A stretch of 64,000 bases of DNA. Origin: G965216695 sp965216695 (lineage in GTDB: Bacteria; Pseudomonadota; Gammaproteobacteria; Pseudomonadales; Azotimanducaceae). This document shows, one piece after another, positions 52,015-58,804 of this stretch. The stretch is taken from positions 2,108,001-2,172,000 of the forward strand of contig OZ244212.1 in assembly GCA_965216695.1 (NCBI GenBank). The letters run 5' to 3'. The notes under the pieces were generated by a model. It ran no database searches. It had not been told where the DNA came from and saw only the letters and a program-made list of their open reading frames with translations. The translations under genes and the position numbers were made by a program. Within the stretch, counting starts at the first letter, position 1, and each line of letters opens with the position of its first letter.

Positions 52015-52449
52015 ATGAAAGATCTCCAGTTCTCACCGAAGACACATTTCGAATTCTGCAAAGGGTATCTGGATGCACTGGGCAAAGCTCATTCAACTGA
52101 CAAAACTCTCTACGGATTCACGCTTCGCTCCTTAGAGGAATCTAGTTCGATCGCGGAAATACTTGGAAGCGACGTTTCTGCAGAAACTCCAATCGCGAAT
52201 ATCTCGTCGGAATGGGAGAGCACGCTTGCCGATGTCCTAAAAACACCATCAGATCGGCTGTCGTGGTACGCAAGCGAGTATCTGGATTGGTTCCAGAGAA
52301 ACGTCCCAGAATCATCCTGGTACAAGCTAGAGCATGAGAAACCTGACGAAGCGACTCTTAAACAGTACGCTTACCTACTTCGAATACCCGACGAGGATGA
52401 TCGATATCTCATCGCAACCGTCAGAAAGAAAGTCGAACTTGACGCCTAA
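52015..52449 (+). CDS. Hypothetical protein (cassette 6)
   Basis: This encodes 144 residues. It is soluble, mainly helical, with acidic patches. The start is MKDLQFSPKTHFEFCKGYLD, four bases after the attC core, and the end is ATVRKKVELDA with the TAA from the attC box. A YASEYLDWFQRNVPESSWYK segment is the most distinctive part. No family recognised, and no motif for catalysis seen. Confidence 0.6.
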   Translation: MKDLQFSPKTHFEFCKGYLDALGKAHSTDKTLYGFTLRSLEESSSIAEILGSDVSAETPIANISSEWESTLADVLKTPSDRLSWYASEYLDWFQRNVPESSWYKLEHEKPDEATLKQYAYLLRIPDEDDRYLIATVRKKVELDA

Positions 52450-52560
52450 CGAACCGTTGAACCGGACCGCCTACCCGTCACTCCGTTTGCAATTGGCTCG
52501 CTTCGCTCACCGCAAACTCCGCGCCGGGCTTAACGGCGGCCGGTTAACGCAGTGTTATGC
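52444..52560 (+). other. attC site 6
   Basis: GCCTAAC to GTTATGC (fits GTTRRRY except one T), 117 bases. The arms GTTGAACCGGACCGCC and GGCGGCCGGTTAAC pair. Confidence 0.92.
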
Positions 52561-52578
52561 GGCTTGTACGGGTTTCGA

Positions 52579-52986
52579 GTGAGAATCGCAGTGTTGCGAA
52601 TATCGGGTGATTCGTGGTCACCTGAGGAAGCATCAACGGCACTTGAGGTGAATGCAGATTCGATATGGCGGAAAGGCGAACCCTCTGTCGGTGGTAGAGT
52701 CCACACTGATTCAGGATTAAACGTCTGCGTTTCGGAAGCAGACTCACTCTCCGACCTGATGACGGAAGTTGAGAACTTTATAACAACGAATGAAGAGAAG
52801 ATCGCGCAGTTTACAAACTCCGGTCTCGGTGCAGATTTGGATATTGGAGTTACCGTGGGCGACTCAGAGCAATTTACGGCTTATTTGACATTTGGCGCGG
52901 CGTTCCTCAATCGGCTAAGTCGCATTGGCGTGAGCTTGTCACTCTCGGCATATCCAACGTCGGACGAGGCCAACGAAGATGAGTAG
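52579..52986 (+). CDS. DUF4279-like protein (cassette 7)
   Basis: This encodes 135 residues from a GTG at 52579. The opening VRIAVLRISGDSWSPEEAST followed by ALEVNADSIWRKGEPSVGG matches the DUF4279 pattern (strand, GD.W.PEE., then an acidic/aromatic R-K-G). The later part has SDLMTEVENFI and an SLSLSAYPTSDE ending. Many DUF4279 genes are linked to toxin immunity, but this is only a family impression. A longer in-frame start lies inside the attC core and is not used. Confidence 0.65.
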   Translation: MRIAVLRISGDSWSPEEASTALEVNADSIWRKGEPSVGGRVHTDSGLNVCVSEADSLSDLMTEVENFITTNEEKIAQFTNSGLGADLDIGVTVGDSEQFTAYLTFGAAFLNRLSRIGVSLSLSAYPTSDEANEDE

Positions 52987-52992
52987 TCAGCC

Positions 52993-53090
52993 GCATAACA
53001 GTTCTCTAGACCGGACGCTATGACCGCTGGGTCGGTTTGCTGTCGCAAACGCTCCCAGCCGTCAAGCGCCGCTCAGATCAAGCGTTAGGC
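52993..53090 (+). other. attC site 7
   Basis: GCATAAC to GTTAGGC, 98 bases, short class. The inner arms around TCGGTTTGC pair with GCAAACGCTCCCA. Confidence 0.88.
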
Positions 53091-53093
53091 GGC

Positions 53094-53219
53094 ATGCGGA
53101 GCGTTTTCCTGCTAACGATGCTGATCTCCATCAACTGCTCGGCAGATCAGATTCAATATTGCACGGGGTTCAACCTATCGATTCCGTTTGATTTTTCGAT
53201 TTTGAAAGCCCCTCGATAA
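53094..53219 (+). pseudogene. N-terminal fragment of a cassette gene interrupted by an IS (cassette 8)
   Basis: The frame MRSVFLLTMLISINCSADQI continues for 41 codons and stops (TAA) at the left end of the insertion element. The first 18 residues look like a signal peptide. ATG is 3 bases after the attC core, as in other cassettes. The rest of the gene is not obviously continued in frame on the right side of the element, so the cassette gene is disrupted. Confidence 0.6.
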
Positions 53220-53261
53220 TTGGTCCAGCAGATGAGTTAGGATTCCCGTCAGGAGGAATCC

Positions 53262-53525
53262 ATGAAGAAGAGATTTACGGAAGAGCAGATCGTCGGCGTG
53301 CTCGGTGAAGCAGCCGCAGGGATGGCGACGAAGGACGTCTGTCGCAAGCACAACATCTCGGAACAAACGTTCTACCGCTGGAAGAAGATGTACACGGGGA
53401 TGACGGTATCGGAGGTGAAGCGCCTGAAGGAACTCGAACGTGAGAACGCCGAGCTGAAGGCCATGGTGGCAGAGCAAGCCTTGGACATCCGGATGCTCAA
53501 GGATATCAATGCAAAAAAGTTCTGA
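53262..53525 (+). CDS. IS3-family transposase OrfA
   Basis: This encodes 87 residues. A helix-turn-helix (EEQIVGVLGEAAAGMATKDV...HNISEQTFYRW) is followed by a leucine-zipper-like coiled coil (VKRLKELERENAELKAMVAE), the standard OrfA of IS407-like elements. It binds the IS ends and regulates. The last codons GCA AAA AAG overlap the slippery heptamer, where ribosomes shift to make the OrfAB transposase. Confidence 0.92.
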   Translation: MKKRFTEEQIVGVLGEAAAGMATKDVCRKHNISEQTFYRWKKMYTGMTVSEVKRLKELERENAELKAMVAEQALDIRMLKDINAKKF

Positions 53526-53557
53526 GCCTTCCCGAGCGTCGCCGCGCGGTCACGTAT

Positions 53558-54382
53558 TTGCGTAGCGAATATGAGATCAGCGAGCGCCGGGCATGCTCAG
53601 TGGTGAATATTCATCGCTCGAGTTATCGCCATGTCGGGAGGGTGAGCAATGATGTTGTTGTTGCCGAGGTTGTTCGACTCTCTGAGCAGCATCCCCGCTG
53701 GGGTTATCGGACGATCTACGATCTGATCGATCGCGACCGATTTCCGGTAAGTCGGGAGACCGTTCGACTGATCCGCCGCCGGGAAGGGTTGGCGATCCGG
53801 AAGAAAGCCAAGAAAAAGAAGGTACTGGGAACCACAACGCAGTGGGTGCATCGCGCCACGTATCCCGGTCACGTTTGGAGCTATGATTTCGTCCAGGATC
53901 AAACTCTCGATGGCCGCAGCTTTCGCTGTTTGACCATTGTCGATGAGTTCACTCGGGAGAGCTTGGCCATCGAGATCGGCCGGAGTCTAACCTCTACCAA
54001 TGTCGTCCGGGTCTTAGGCAAGCTCGTCGCCGTACACGGCGCTCCGGGATGTATTCGCAGCGACAACGGCCCGGAATTCATCGCCAAAGCGGTGAAAGAC
54101 TGGCTTGGGAAACGGCGTATTGGTGCGCACTACATCGATCCTGGCAGTCCCTGGCAGAACGCGTACTGTGAAAGCTTCAACGCCATATTCCGGGACAGCT
54201 GCCTGAACCGATGGGCATTCGAGTCGGTGATTGAAGCCCGTGCAGTCGTCAGGCAGTGGCGCATGGAATACAACACGATCCGTCCGCACGGATCATTGTA
54301 TGGGATGTCTCCGGCCCAGTTTCACAAGGACTGGGCCGGGGCTCAGATTCAACAAACATCAAAGCAAGTGGTGAATCACTAA
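53558..54382 (+). CDS. IS3-family transposase OrfB (DDE integrase)
   Basis: This encodes 274 residues from the first ATG; translation normally enters from orfA by -1 frameshift at 53513-53519 through VLSLPERRRAVTYL. The DDE residues are Asp in HVWSYDFVQD, Asp in IRSDNGPEF and Glu in QNAYCESFNA. The zinc-finger-like HTH start (ISERRACSVVNIHRSSYRH) and WRMEYNTIRPHGSLYG end are typical. The frame is intact, so the element may be active. Confidence 0.93.
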   Translation: MRSEYEISERRACSVVNIHRSSYRHVGRVSNDVVVAEVVRLSEQHPRWGYRTIYDLIDRDRFPVSRETVRLIRRREGLAIRKKAKKKKVLGTTTQWVHRATYPGHVWSYDFVQDQTLDGRSFRCLTIVDEFTRESLAIEIGRSLTSTNVVRVLGKLVAVHGAPGCIRSDNGPEFIAKAVKDWLGKRRIGAHYIDPGSPWQNAYCESFNAIFRDSCLNRWAFESVIEARAVVRQWRMEYNTIRPHGSLYGMSPAQFHKDWAGAQIQQTSKQVVNH

Positions 54383-54420
54383 CTCTGAAACTGGACCAAA
54401 GATCCTGGGCTTGCCAGGTC

Positions 54421-54591
54421 ATGACTATTCATCTTGGGACTGAACGCACCCGAAAATGGTGGAACTGGGCCAAAGTCCCATTCGATCCTGAGTTTTGTTT
54501 GGAGGTAGAACGAATCCTAGCTGCTGAATCTAATAAACAGTACTTCGAGCCGTTTAAGCAGTTAATCGCAGATCGGGATCCAGGGCCATGA
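54421..54591 (+). pseudogene. Residual cassette sequence right of the IS
   Basis: A frame of 56 codons reads MTIHLGTERTRKWWNWAKVP then PFDPEFCLEVERIL and stops 9 bases before the next attC. It is probably the 3' part of a cassette gene whose start was lost or displaced when the IS inserted. It does not join in frame to the fragment at 53094. Confidence 0.45.
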
Positions 54592-54600
54592 TCGAGCGAC

Positions 54601-54715
54601 GCCTAACGTGTAGTTGGAGTGGAGGGCCTACCCGTCACTCCGTTTGCATTCGGTCGCTATGCTCCCAGCAAACTCGCGCCGGGCTTTACGGCCCCCACTC
54701 AACATTGTGTTAGGC
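54601..54715 (+). other. attC site 8
   Basis: GCCTAAC to GTTAGGC, 115 bases, long class. Almost identical to attC 4. It has GGGCTTTACGG in place of GGGCTTAACGG. Confidence 0.93.
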
Positions 54716-54740
54716 ATCTTTTCGAGGCATCACCTTCCAC

Positions 54741-54769
54741 TAGACACGTACACCATATGTACATACAAT
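54741..54769 (+). promoter_or_regulatory. Promoter/operator of the brnTA cassette (cassette 9)
   Basis: TAGACA (54741-54746) and TACAAT (54764-54769) are 17 bases apart. An inverted repeat GTACA-N5-TGTAC (54748-54762) fills the spacer. The toxin ATG begins 8 bases after the -10 box, predicting a leaderless or nearly leaderless mRNA. Confidence 0.7.
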
Positions 54770-54776
54770 ATGGCGC

Positions 54777-55058
54777 ATGTTCGTCGTATGGGATCCAGAC
54801 TAGGCCAGGTCTAATCTCCAGAAACACGGCGTCGACTTCGCTGATGCGGGCATCGCGCTTGAAGACAACAACGCACTAACCATTGTTGATTCTGAGCACG
54901 GCGAGTATCGCTTCAAAACGCTTGCGATGAGTCCAACGTCCGCGATCTTGTACATCGTTCACGCTGAGCAAGACGAAGATACACTCCGAATCATCAGTGC
55001 CCGACGCGCTGAGCCATCGGAAGAACGTCAGTATTATGAGGGTGGTTTCAATGACTGA
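54777..55058 (+). pseudogene. brnT: brnT toxin with a premature amber codon (cassette 9)
   Basis: The frame reads MFVVWDPD, then TAG at 54801-54803, then ARSNLQKHGVDFADAGIALE and the BrnT end TLRIISARRAEPSEERQYYE, closing at TGA 55056. The family has Lys, Glu or Gln at the position of the stop, so one base change explains it. BrnT is a RelE-fold ribonuclease toxin. Everything after the stop is still in frame and shows no other damage, so the mutation is recent. The antitoxin brnA overlaps its end by 8 bases. Confidence 0.88.
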
Positions 55059-55299
55059 AGATTTTTCAAAAGCGAAGCGCGGGCCGGTCATCACACCAGA
55101 CCCTAACAAGGTACGAATCACCATTCGCCTTGATGGCGACATCATCGAACATTTCAAACAGAAGGTGCATTCGGCGGGGGGAGGCAACTATCAAACGCTC
55201 ATCAACAACACCCTTCGTGAACACATCGAATCCGATGACAAAGCGTTGGAGAAGCGTCTCCGAAAGATCATTCGCGAAGAACTAAAGAAGGCCGGTTAG
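55051..55299 (+). CDS. brnA: BrnA antitoxin (cassette 9)
   Basis: This encodes 82 residues. The N-terminal KRGPVITPDPNKVRITIRLD is characteristic of BrnA, followed by a ribbon-helix-helix region (DGDIIEHFKQKV...NYQTLINNTL). A charged, Lys/Arg-rich tail (EKRLRKIIREELKKAG) ends it. BrnA dimers bind DNA and neutralise BrnT. The gene is intact although its toxin has a stop codon, as expected if the antitoxin alone is retained. ATG overlaps the toxin stop region. Confidence 0.92.
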   Translation: MTEDFSKAKRGPVITPDPNKVRITIRLDGDIIEHFKQKVHSAGGGNYQTLINNTLREHIESDDKALEKRLRKIIREELKKAG

Positions 55300-55306
55300 C
55301 TCTGAT

Positions 55307-55405
55307 GCCTAACAAATCGATGCAGCTGACACTTGACTGCGGAACTCGTTTGGCTACGCCAAGCCTCGTCCCTCCGTCAAATGCAGCTGATCTCTGGTGT
55401 TAAGC
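55307..55405 (+). other. attC site 9
   Basis: GCCTAAC to GTTAAGC, 99 bases, short class. The arms TGCAGCTGACA and a TGCAGCTGA segment pair. Confidence 0.9.
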
Positions 55406-55415
55406 GTCACGAACT

Positions 55416-55733
55416 ATGGACGTGATCGCAGAGAGACACCTCGAACTTCGCTCGGACGGCAGAGTGGTGAGCGTTATCGTCAAGATCGGGCGTCCGTCAC
55501 CTGGCCAGTCAGGAGAGCACTGGGTGTGTCCGTATGAGGTTCACTTCGGCAATCAATGCAAGGCGAGGGCGGTGCATGGAGTAGACTCGTTGCAAGCGCT
55601 TCAGCTGACGATTGCGACGCTCGATGTGGAGCTTGAATATGGTGCCAACAAGCGTGGCGGAGCGCTATTTCACTATGACGAGCCGTTCATATCTGTACTT
55701 GAGAGTAGTGGCCTTGAAGTACGTAGGCCGTAA
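55416..55733 (+). CDS. Conserved hypothetical protein (cassette 10)
   Basis: This encodes 105 residues. Start is MDVIAERHLELRSDGRVVSV, with later blocks IGRPSPGQSGEHWVCPYEV and VHGVDSLQALQLTIATLDVE. I recall small bacterial proteins with this pattern (DUF6968-like) of unknown function, often in accessory regions. It has no membrane segment or signal peptide. Start is 10 bases after the attC core. Confidence 0.7.
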   Translation: MDVIAERHLELRSDGRVVSVIVKIGRPSPGQSGEHWVCPYEVHFGNQCKARAVHGVDSLQALQLTIATLDVELEYGANKRGGALFHYDEPFISVLESSGLEVRRP

Positions 55734-55746
55734 TCGTGTACCTGCC

Positions 55747-55845
55747 GCCTAACAATTCGCCCCACCGTACGTTTGACCCGGCCCTTGCGTTGCTACCGCA
55801 ACGCGGCGGCCCGCGTGCAAATGCCGGTGAGCTCGAGCGTTAGGC
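55747..55845 (+). other. attC site 10
   Basis: GCCTAAC to GTTAGGC, 99 bases, short class with a GCAACGCGGCGGCCCGCG centre. Confidence 0.9.
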
Positions 55846-55956
55846 GGCAGATAACCGACTAGCAAGGCTATCTCCGATATCAGCGCATAGGCCAACATAT
55901 CCGGTCCTCCTAGGGTGTGGAAACCACTCTTTTCAAAATTCTATTGGAGCACGAAT

Positions 55957-55990
55957 AAGCCATTGACTTAGTATGCCAATGGCTTAATAT
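55957..55990 (+). promoter_or_regulatory. Promoter/operator of the BrnT-HTH cassette (cassette 11)
   Basis: TTGACT (55963-55968) and TAATAT (55985-55990) are 16 bases apart. Perfect 9-base inverted repeats AAGCCATTG (55957-55965) and CAATGGCTT (55977-55985) overlap both boxes. The toxin GTG begins 7 bases after the -10, so the mRNA should be leaderless. Confidence 0.75.
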
Positions 55991-55996
55991 AGGCGA

Positions 55997-56287
55997 GTGA
56001 AATACGAGTGGGATCCGCATAAAGACCAAACGAATAGGAAAAAGCACGGCGTTTCATTCTCAGAAGCCGCGGAGCTGTTTGGTTCAAGTGAGGAATACTT
56101 AGAGATATACGACTCGGAACATTCTTTCGGTGAAGATCGCTTTATGGCAATAGGCAAGATTAGTCGAGGAGTGGTAGTGGTGGTTTTTACCGAGCGGGAA
56201 GATGATGTGATTCGCGCCATTGGAGCTCGTTTCGCCACGAACAAAGAGATAGATTTGTATCAAGATTACATGGGTAGAATGTTATGA
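55997..56287 (+). CDS. brnT: BrnT-family toxin (cassette 11)
   Basis: This encodes 96 residues from a GTG. The start MKYEWDPHKDQTNRKKHGVS is the standard BrnT opening, and the end VIRAIGARFATNKEIDLYQD carries the family R-x-I-x-A-R stretch. The fold is RelE-like and acts as a ribonuclease on mRNA. Its stop overlaps the start of a helix-turn-helix antitoxin by 4 bases (ATGA). The partner is not the usual BrnA, which is ribbon-helix-helix. Confidence 0.92.
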   Translation: MKYEWDPHKDQTNRKKHGVSFSEAAELFGSSEEYLEIYDSEHSFGEDRFMAIGKISRGVVVVVFTEREDDVIRAIGARFATNKEIDLYQDYMGRML

Positions 56288-56574
56288 CTGACATTCCTGA
56301 ATTGACGGAAGCTCAATTAGCACGTGCCATTCCGGCCCGTTTGCGCGCTCGCCTAATGCGTGGTGAGATTTCCTCTGGAAAAGACATCGCCTTGTTAAGG
56401 CGGTTCATTGGTTTAAGTCAGATTGATTTTGCCAGTGCGATGGAGATTAGTGTTCATACTTTGCGAAACTGGGAGCAAGGTCGTAGACAACCCGAAGGGC
56501 CGGCATTGGCATTGCTCAAGATCGCGGCACGTCATCCTCGAATCATCAGAGAGAACCTTGAATCGGCGGCATAG
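56284..56574 (+). CDS. XRE-type HTH antitoxin partner of BrnT (cassette 11)
   Basis: This encodes 96 residues. The HTH is clear: LLRRFIGLSQIDFASAMEIS then VHTLRNWEQGRRQPEGPALA. The N-terminal 45 residues contact the toxin in similar pairs. The gene overlaps the toxin gene. The end NLESAA* has the same alanine-rich terminus as other cassette products. It probably represses the shared promoter by binding the 55957-55985 repeat. Confidence 0.9.
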   Translation: MTDIPELTEAQLARAIPARLRARLMRGEISSGKDIALLRRFIGLSQIDFASAMEISVHTLRNWEQGRRQPEGPALALLKIAARHPRIIRENLESAA

Positions 56575-56624
56575 CAACATCCCGTCACGGCAAACTCTCC
56601 CTGCAAGGCGAAGCCTAAGGTTGC

Positions 56625-56740
56625 GCCTAACGATTAGTTGGAGCTGACGTGCTAACCGTCACTTCGTTTGCTATTGCCTCGCTGCGCTCGACGCAAACGC
56701 GCGCCGATTCGAACGAACGCAGCTAGAAGGAATGTTAGAC
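56625..56740 (+). other. attC site 11, degenerate right half
   Basis: GCCTAAC to GTTAGAC, 116 bases. Left half as in attC 2; the right half (GAACGAACGCAGCTAGAAGGAATG) has lost pairing at the last bases. It probably folds weakly. Confidence 0.85.
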
Positions 56741-56786
56741 AGCGTGATGAATATCTGCACAATCCTCTGAAGATTCCGAGAAAGCT

Positions 56787-57107
56787 ATGAACTTTGGCTG
56801 GTATGTTATTGGTGTTTTAGCAAGCGCGTGTTCTTTTTGTCTGTATTTTGCGCGAGACGGAGCAACTCGACCACAAATTTGGAGAAGCCTATTTGCAATA
56901 GCGCTGGTTCTTTTCTTATTCTTCGCGATTGATGTCATGACGAAGCCGGTCGAGTGGGATCAAGTTTTGGATCCGACAGCACATTCCGGGCAGAGCCAAG
57001 TCTTTCTAGTCGGATTGTACGGCGGTCTAGTCGGACTCTTTGTTGGTCGTGTTGTAGAGTTCCTTGCAAAGCTAGGGCGTAATAGTGATAACCCGCCTAA
57101 CGATTAG
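56787..57107 (+). CDS. Small membrane protein (cassette 12)
   Basis: This encodes 106 residues with three transmembrane helices: WYVIGVLASACSFCLYFA, SLFAIALVLFLFFAIDVM and FLVGLYGGLVGLFVGRVVEF. Two loops carry acidic and polar residues. It has no recognisable domain. The last residues (NPPND) are read from the start of the next attC. The ATG follows AGAAAGCT rather than a strong ribosome-binding site. Confidence 0.65.
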   Translation: MNFGWYVIGVLASACSFCLYFARDGATRPQIWRSLFAIALVLFLFFAIDVMTKPVEWDQVLDPTAHSGQSQVFLVGLYGGLVGLFVGRVVEFLAKLGRNSDNPPND

Positions 57108-57208
57108 TTGGAGCTGACGTGCTACCCGTCACTTCGTTTGCATTTGGCTCACTACGTTCGCCGCAAACTCGCGCCGGCCGACGGCAGCCAGTTAACATGG
57201 TGTTATGC
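57095..57208 (+). other. attC site 12, chimeric
   Basis: GCCTAAC to GTTATGC, 114 bases. The left half matches attC 2/11 (GTTGGAGCTGACGTGC). The right half matches attC 3 (GGCAGCCAGTTAACAT). The outer arms are therefore not complementary. Confidence 0.88.
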
Positions 57209-57228
57209 GGCGCGGTCACTGGTATCGT

Positions 57229-57257
57229 TTGACTGACTGTATCCGAATAGATACACT
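57229..57257 (+). promoter_or_regulatory. Promoter/operator of the RelE-HigA-like cassette (cassette 13)
   Basis: TTGACT (57229-57234) and TACACT (57252-57257) are 17 bases apart. An inverted repeat TGTATC (57238-57243) and GATACA (57250-57255) overlaps the -10. The toxin TTG starts 7 bases after the -10. Confidence 0.7.
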
Positions 57258-57263
57258 CGTCCT

Positions 57264-57560
57264 TTGTATCAGTTGCATCAAACCGATACGTTCGTGAAAT
57301 GGCTCGCCGGACTTAAGGACGAGAAGGCGAAGGCGCGCGTTATCGCACGGTTGGAATCCGCCAGGCTCGGGAATCTCGGCGACTGTAAGTCGATTGGCGG
57401 CGGGATCAGAAAAATGCGTATCCATGTCGGCGCTGGACACCGGCTCTATTTCGCGCAGCGCCAGAAAGTAGTGCTTCTGCTGTTGTGGGGTGGAGCCAAG
57501 GCTAGCCAATCCCGAGATATCGAACGAGCGAGGCGGTTGCTGGCAGAGATCGAGGAATAG
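57264..57560 (+). CDS. RelE/HigB-type toxin, phage-derived Gp49-like (cassette 13)
   Basis: This encodes 98 residues from a TTG. MYQLHQTDTFVKWLAGLKDE, then RLGNLGDCKSIGGGIRKMRI, and RLYFAQRQKVVLLLLWGGAK followed by DIERARRLL are hallmark sequences of the putative addiction module killer family, a RelE fold with an Arg- and Lys-lined active site. It cleaves ribosome-bound mRNA in related toxins. The antitoxin starts 4 bases after its stop. Weak TTG initiation on a leaderless transcript would keep toxin low. Confidence 0.93.
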   Translation: MYQLHQTDTFVKWLAGLKDEKAKARVIARLESARLGNLGDCKSIGGGIRKMRIHVGAGHRLYFAQRQKVVLLLLWGGAKASQSRDIERARRLLAEIEE

Positions 57561-57564
57561 AGAA

Positions 57565-57846
57565 ATGGTTAAAGTGACGGAATTCGATCCCAGTGCGTAC
57601 CTGGATGATGATGAAGTAATCGCGGAGTATCTGACTGCGGCACTGGAAGACGAGAATCCTGATGTCTTTCTTGCTGCGGTCGGCAATGTAGCCAAGGCTC
57701 GCGGTATGAGCTTCATTGCCGAAAGCACGGGCCTCGGTCGTGAGAGCCTCTATAAAGCGATGGCTCCCGGGGCAAAGCCTCGTTATGACACGGTCCTGAA
57801 GGTGCTCCACAGCTTGGGAGTCAAACTGACTGTGTCGGCGGCGTAG
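57565..57846 (+). CDS. Addiction module antidote, HigA-like (cassette 13)
   Basis: This encodes 93 residues. The HTH segment is AKARGMSFIAESTGLGRESLYKAM, with the family ending PRYDTVLKVLHSLGVKLTV, and the N-terminus FDPSAYLDDDEVIAEYLTAA is the toxin-binding part. It belongs to the XRE-type antidote group that pairs with the preceding toxin family. A normal ATG and upstream GAGAAATG context suggest it is translated better than the toxin. Confidence 0.92.
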   Translation: MVKVTEFDPSAYLDDDEVIAEYLTAALEDENPDVFLAAVGNVAKARGMSFIAESTGLGRESLYKAMAPGAKPRYDTVLKVLHSLGVKLTVSAA

Positions 57847-57856
57847 TGCGCGTGCC

Positions 57857-57955
57857 GCATAACAAATCGCTGCACCGGACACTTGACCCGGACCTTGTGC
57901 TGCTGCCGCAGCGCGGCGGTCCGCGTGCAAGTGCCGGTGAGCTCAGGCGTTAGGC
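57857..57955 (+). other. attC site 13
   Basis: GCATAAC to GTTAGGC, 99 bases, short class, like attC 10. Confidence 0.9.
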
Positions 57956-57968
57956 GGCCTACCGAACA

Positions 57969-58760
57969 ATGACCTCGTCTCCAACAAAAGCGGAAAGATT
58001 CTGGATAAACTTCGGAAAGGTCTGCGCGGTCCTGGGTCTTGTTGGCACTTGCGTAGCGCTATTCAACACGTTCTTTCCAACGGGTGAGGCAGACCTGAGC
58101 GTCGCGGTCTACTCAGAGAGTTTCATTTATCCGCCCGGAATACAAAATGCGGTCGAGGCCGCCAAGGAATTGGTTTCGTATCGATCACTTGAGCAAAATC
58201 TTGAGAATGCGCTCCCCGAACATGAAGATATACGGCCATACAACATCGCTAGCCAACTGTCGGAAGAAATCGAAAACGTATGGCCCGCAATGCTTGATAG
58301 AGGGCTTCCCTATGTTGATGGGTTTCTAACAATCGTTATTGAAAACGAAGGAGATGCAGAGGCAGAGAATGTCGTGGTTGACTTGCCGCTAGAAGGCTTT
58401 GCTGAACTAACAATAGCAGAAGGGCGAACCTCAATTACTGCTTTCGAGAACTCCATTGCAATCGGTTCAATACGCGGGAAGACCACCGCAACGCTACGCG
58501 CTTGGACCCGATCGAAGCTGCCCTCATATCGTCAAGACGATATCCAAGTCACCTTCAAACAAGGCCTTGCCAATACACGGATTTCACATCACACCTTTGG
58601 CGTGTTTGACGCTGCGGTGGTGTCATTCGGCGGCTTGATTGGTTTCGCGATGATGATCCCTATTTTGGCGCTGTTCTTTGTTTTCCTATACGGTGTACAC
58701 GTAGGTGGCAAGCAAAGCCCTGCCCCCACCGATCCCGATGATGACCCACCAGCCGCCTAA
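57969..58760 (+). CDS. Two-helix membrane protein (cassette 14a)
   Basis: This encodes 263 residues, one of the largest cassette proteins. An N-terminal helix (VCAVLGLVGTCVALFNTFF) and a C-terminal helix (VVSFGGLIGFAMMIPILALFFVFLYG) flank a soluble domain of about 185 residues that is rich in Glu and contains VIENEGDAEAENVVVDLPLE, an Ig-like or beta-sandwich pattern. The topology suggests the central domain lies in the periplasm. The stop TAA is from a GCCTAA that is all that is left of an attC. Function unknown. Confidence 0.65.
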   Translation: MTSSPTKAERFWINFGKVCAVLGLVGTCVALFNTFFPTGEADLSVAVYSESFIYPPGIQNAVEAAKELVSYRSLEQNLENALPEHEDIRPYNIASQLSEEIENVWPAMLDRGLPYVDGFLTIVIENEGDAEAENVVVDLPLEGFAELTIAEGRTSITAFENSIAIGSIRGKTTATLRAWTRSKLPSYRQDDIQVTFKQGLANTRISHHTFGVFDAAVVSFGGLIGFAMMIPILALFFVFLYGVHVGGKQSPAPTDPDDDPPAA

Positions 58761-58769
58761 GAGAAGGCG
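58755..58769 (+). other. Collapsed attC scar
   Basis: GCCTAAgagAAGGCG retains the outer ends of an attC (GCCTAA... and ...AGGCG) with all the interior missing. It lies at the exact place where an attC is expected after the membrane-protein gene. Confidence 0.5.
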
Positions 58770-58804
58770 TATTGCCGGTATCTACGTGGGAACCACATGA
58801 GAAT

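Larger units (their letters stand above)
53220..54399 (+). mobile_element. IS3-family insertion sequence, IS407-like
   Basis: It is about 1180 bases, bounded by inverted ends: TTGGTCCAG at 53220 and its complement CTGGACCAA at 54391-54399. Short similar stretches follow inside (GAGTTAG near both ends). It encodes orfA and orfB linked by a -1 frameshift site (A AAA AAG at 53513-53519). No clear target duplication flanks it. Confidence 0.88.

Noticed and set aside
54256..54420. Start of a 111-codon frame beginning inside the IS
   Set aside because: The first part is an out-of-frame reading of orfB. Only the portion after the IS end can be cassette sequence.
54801..54803. Amber codon considered as suppressed by the nearby tRNA
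   Set aside because: The tRNA anticodon is UAU, which reads AUA. It cannot pair with UAG.
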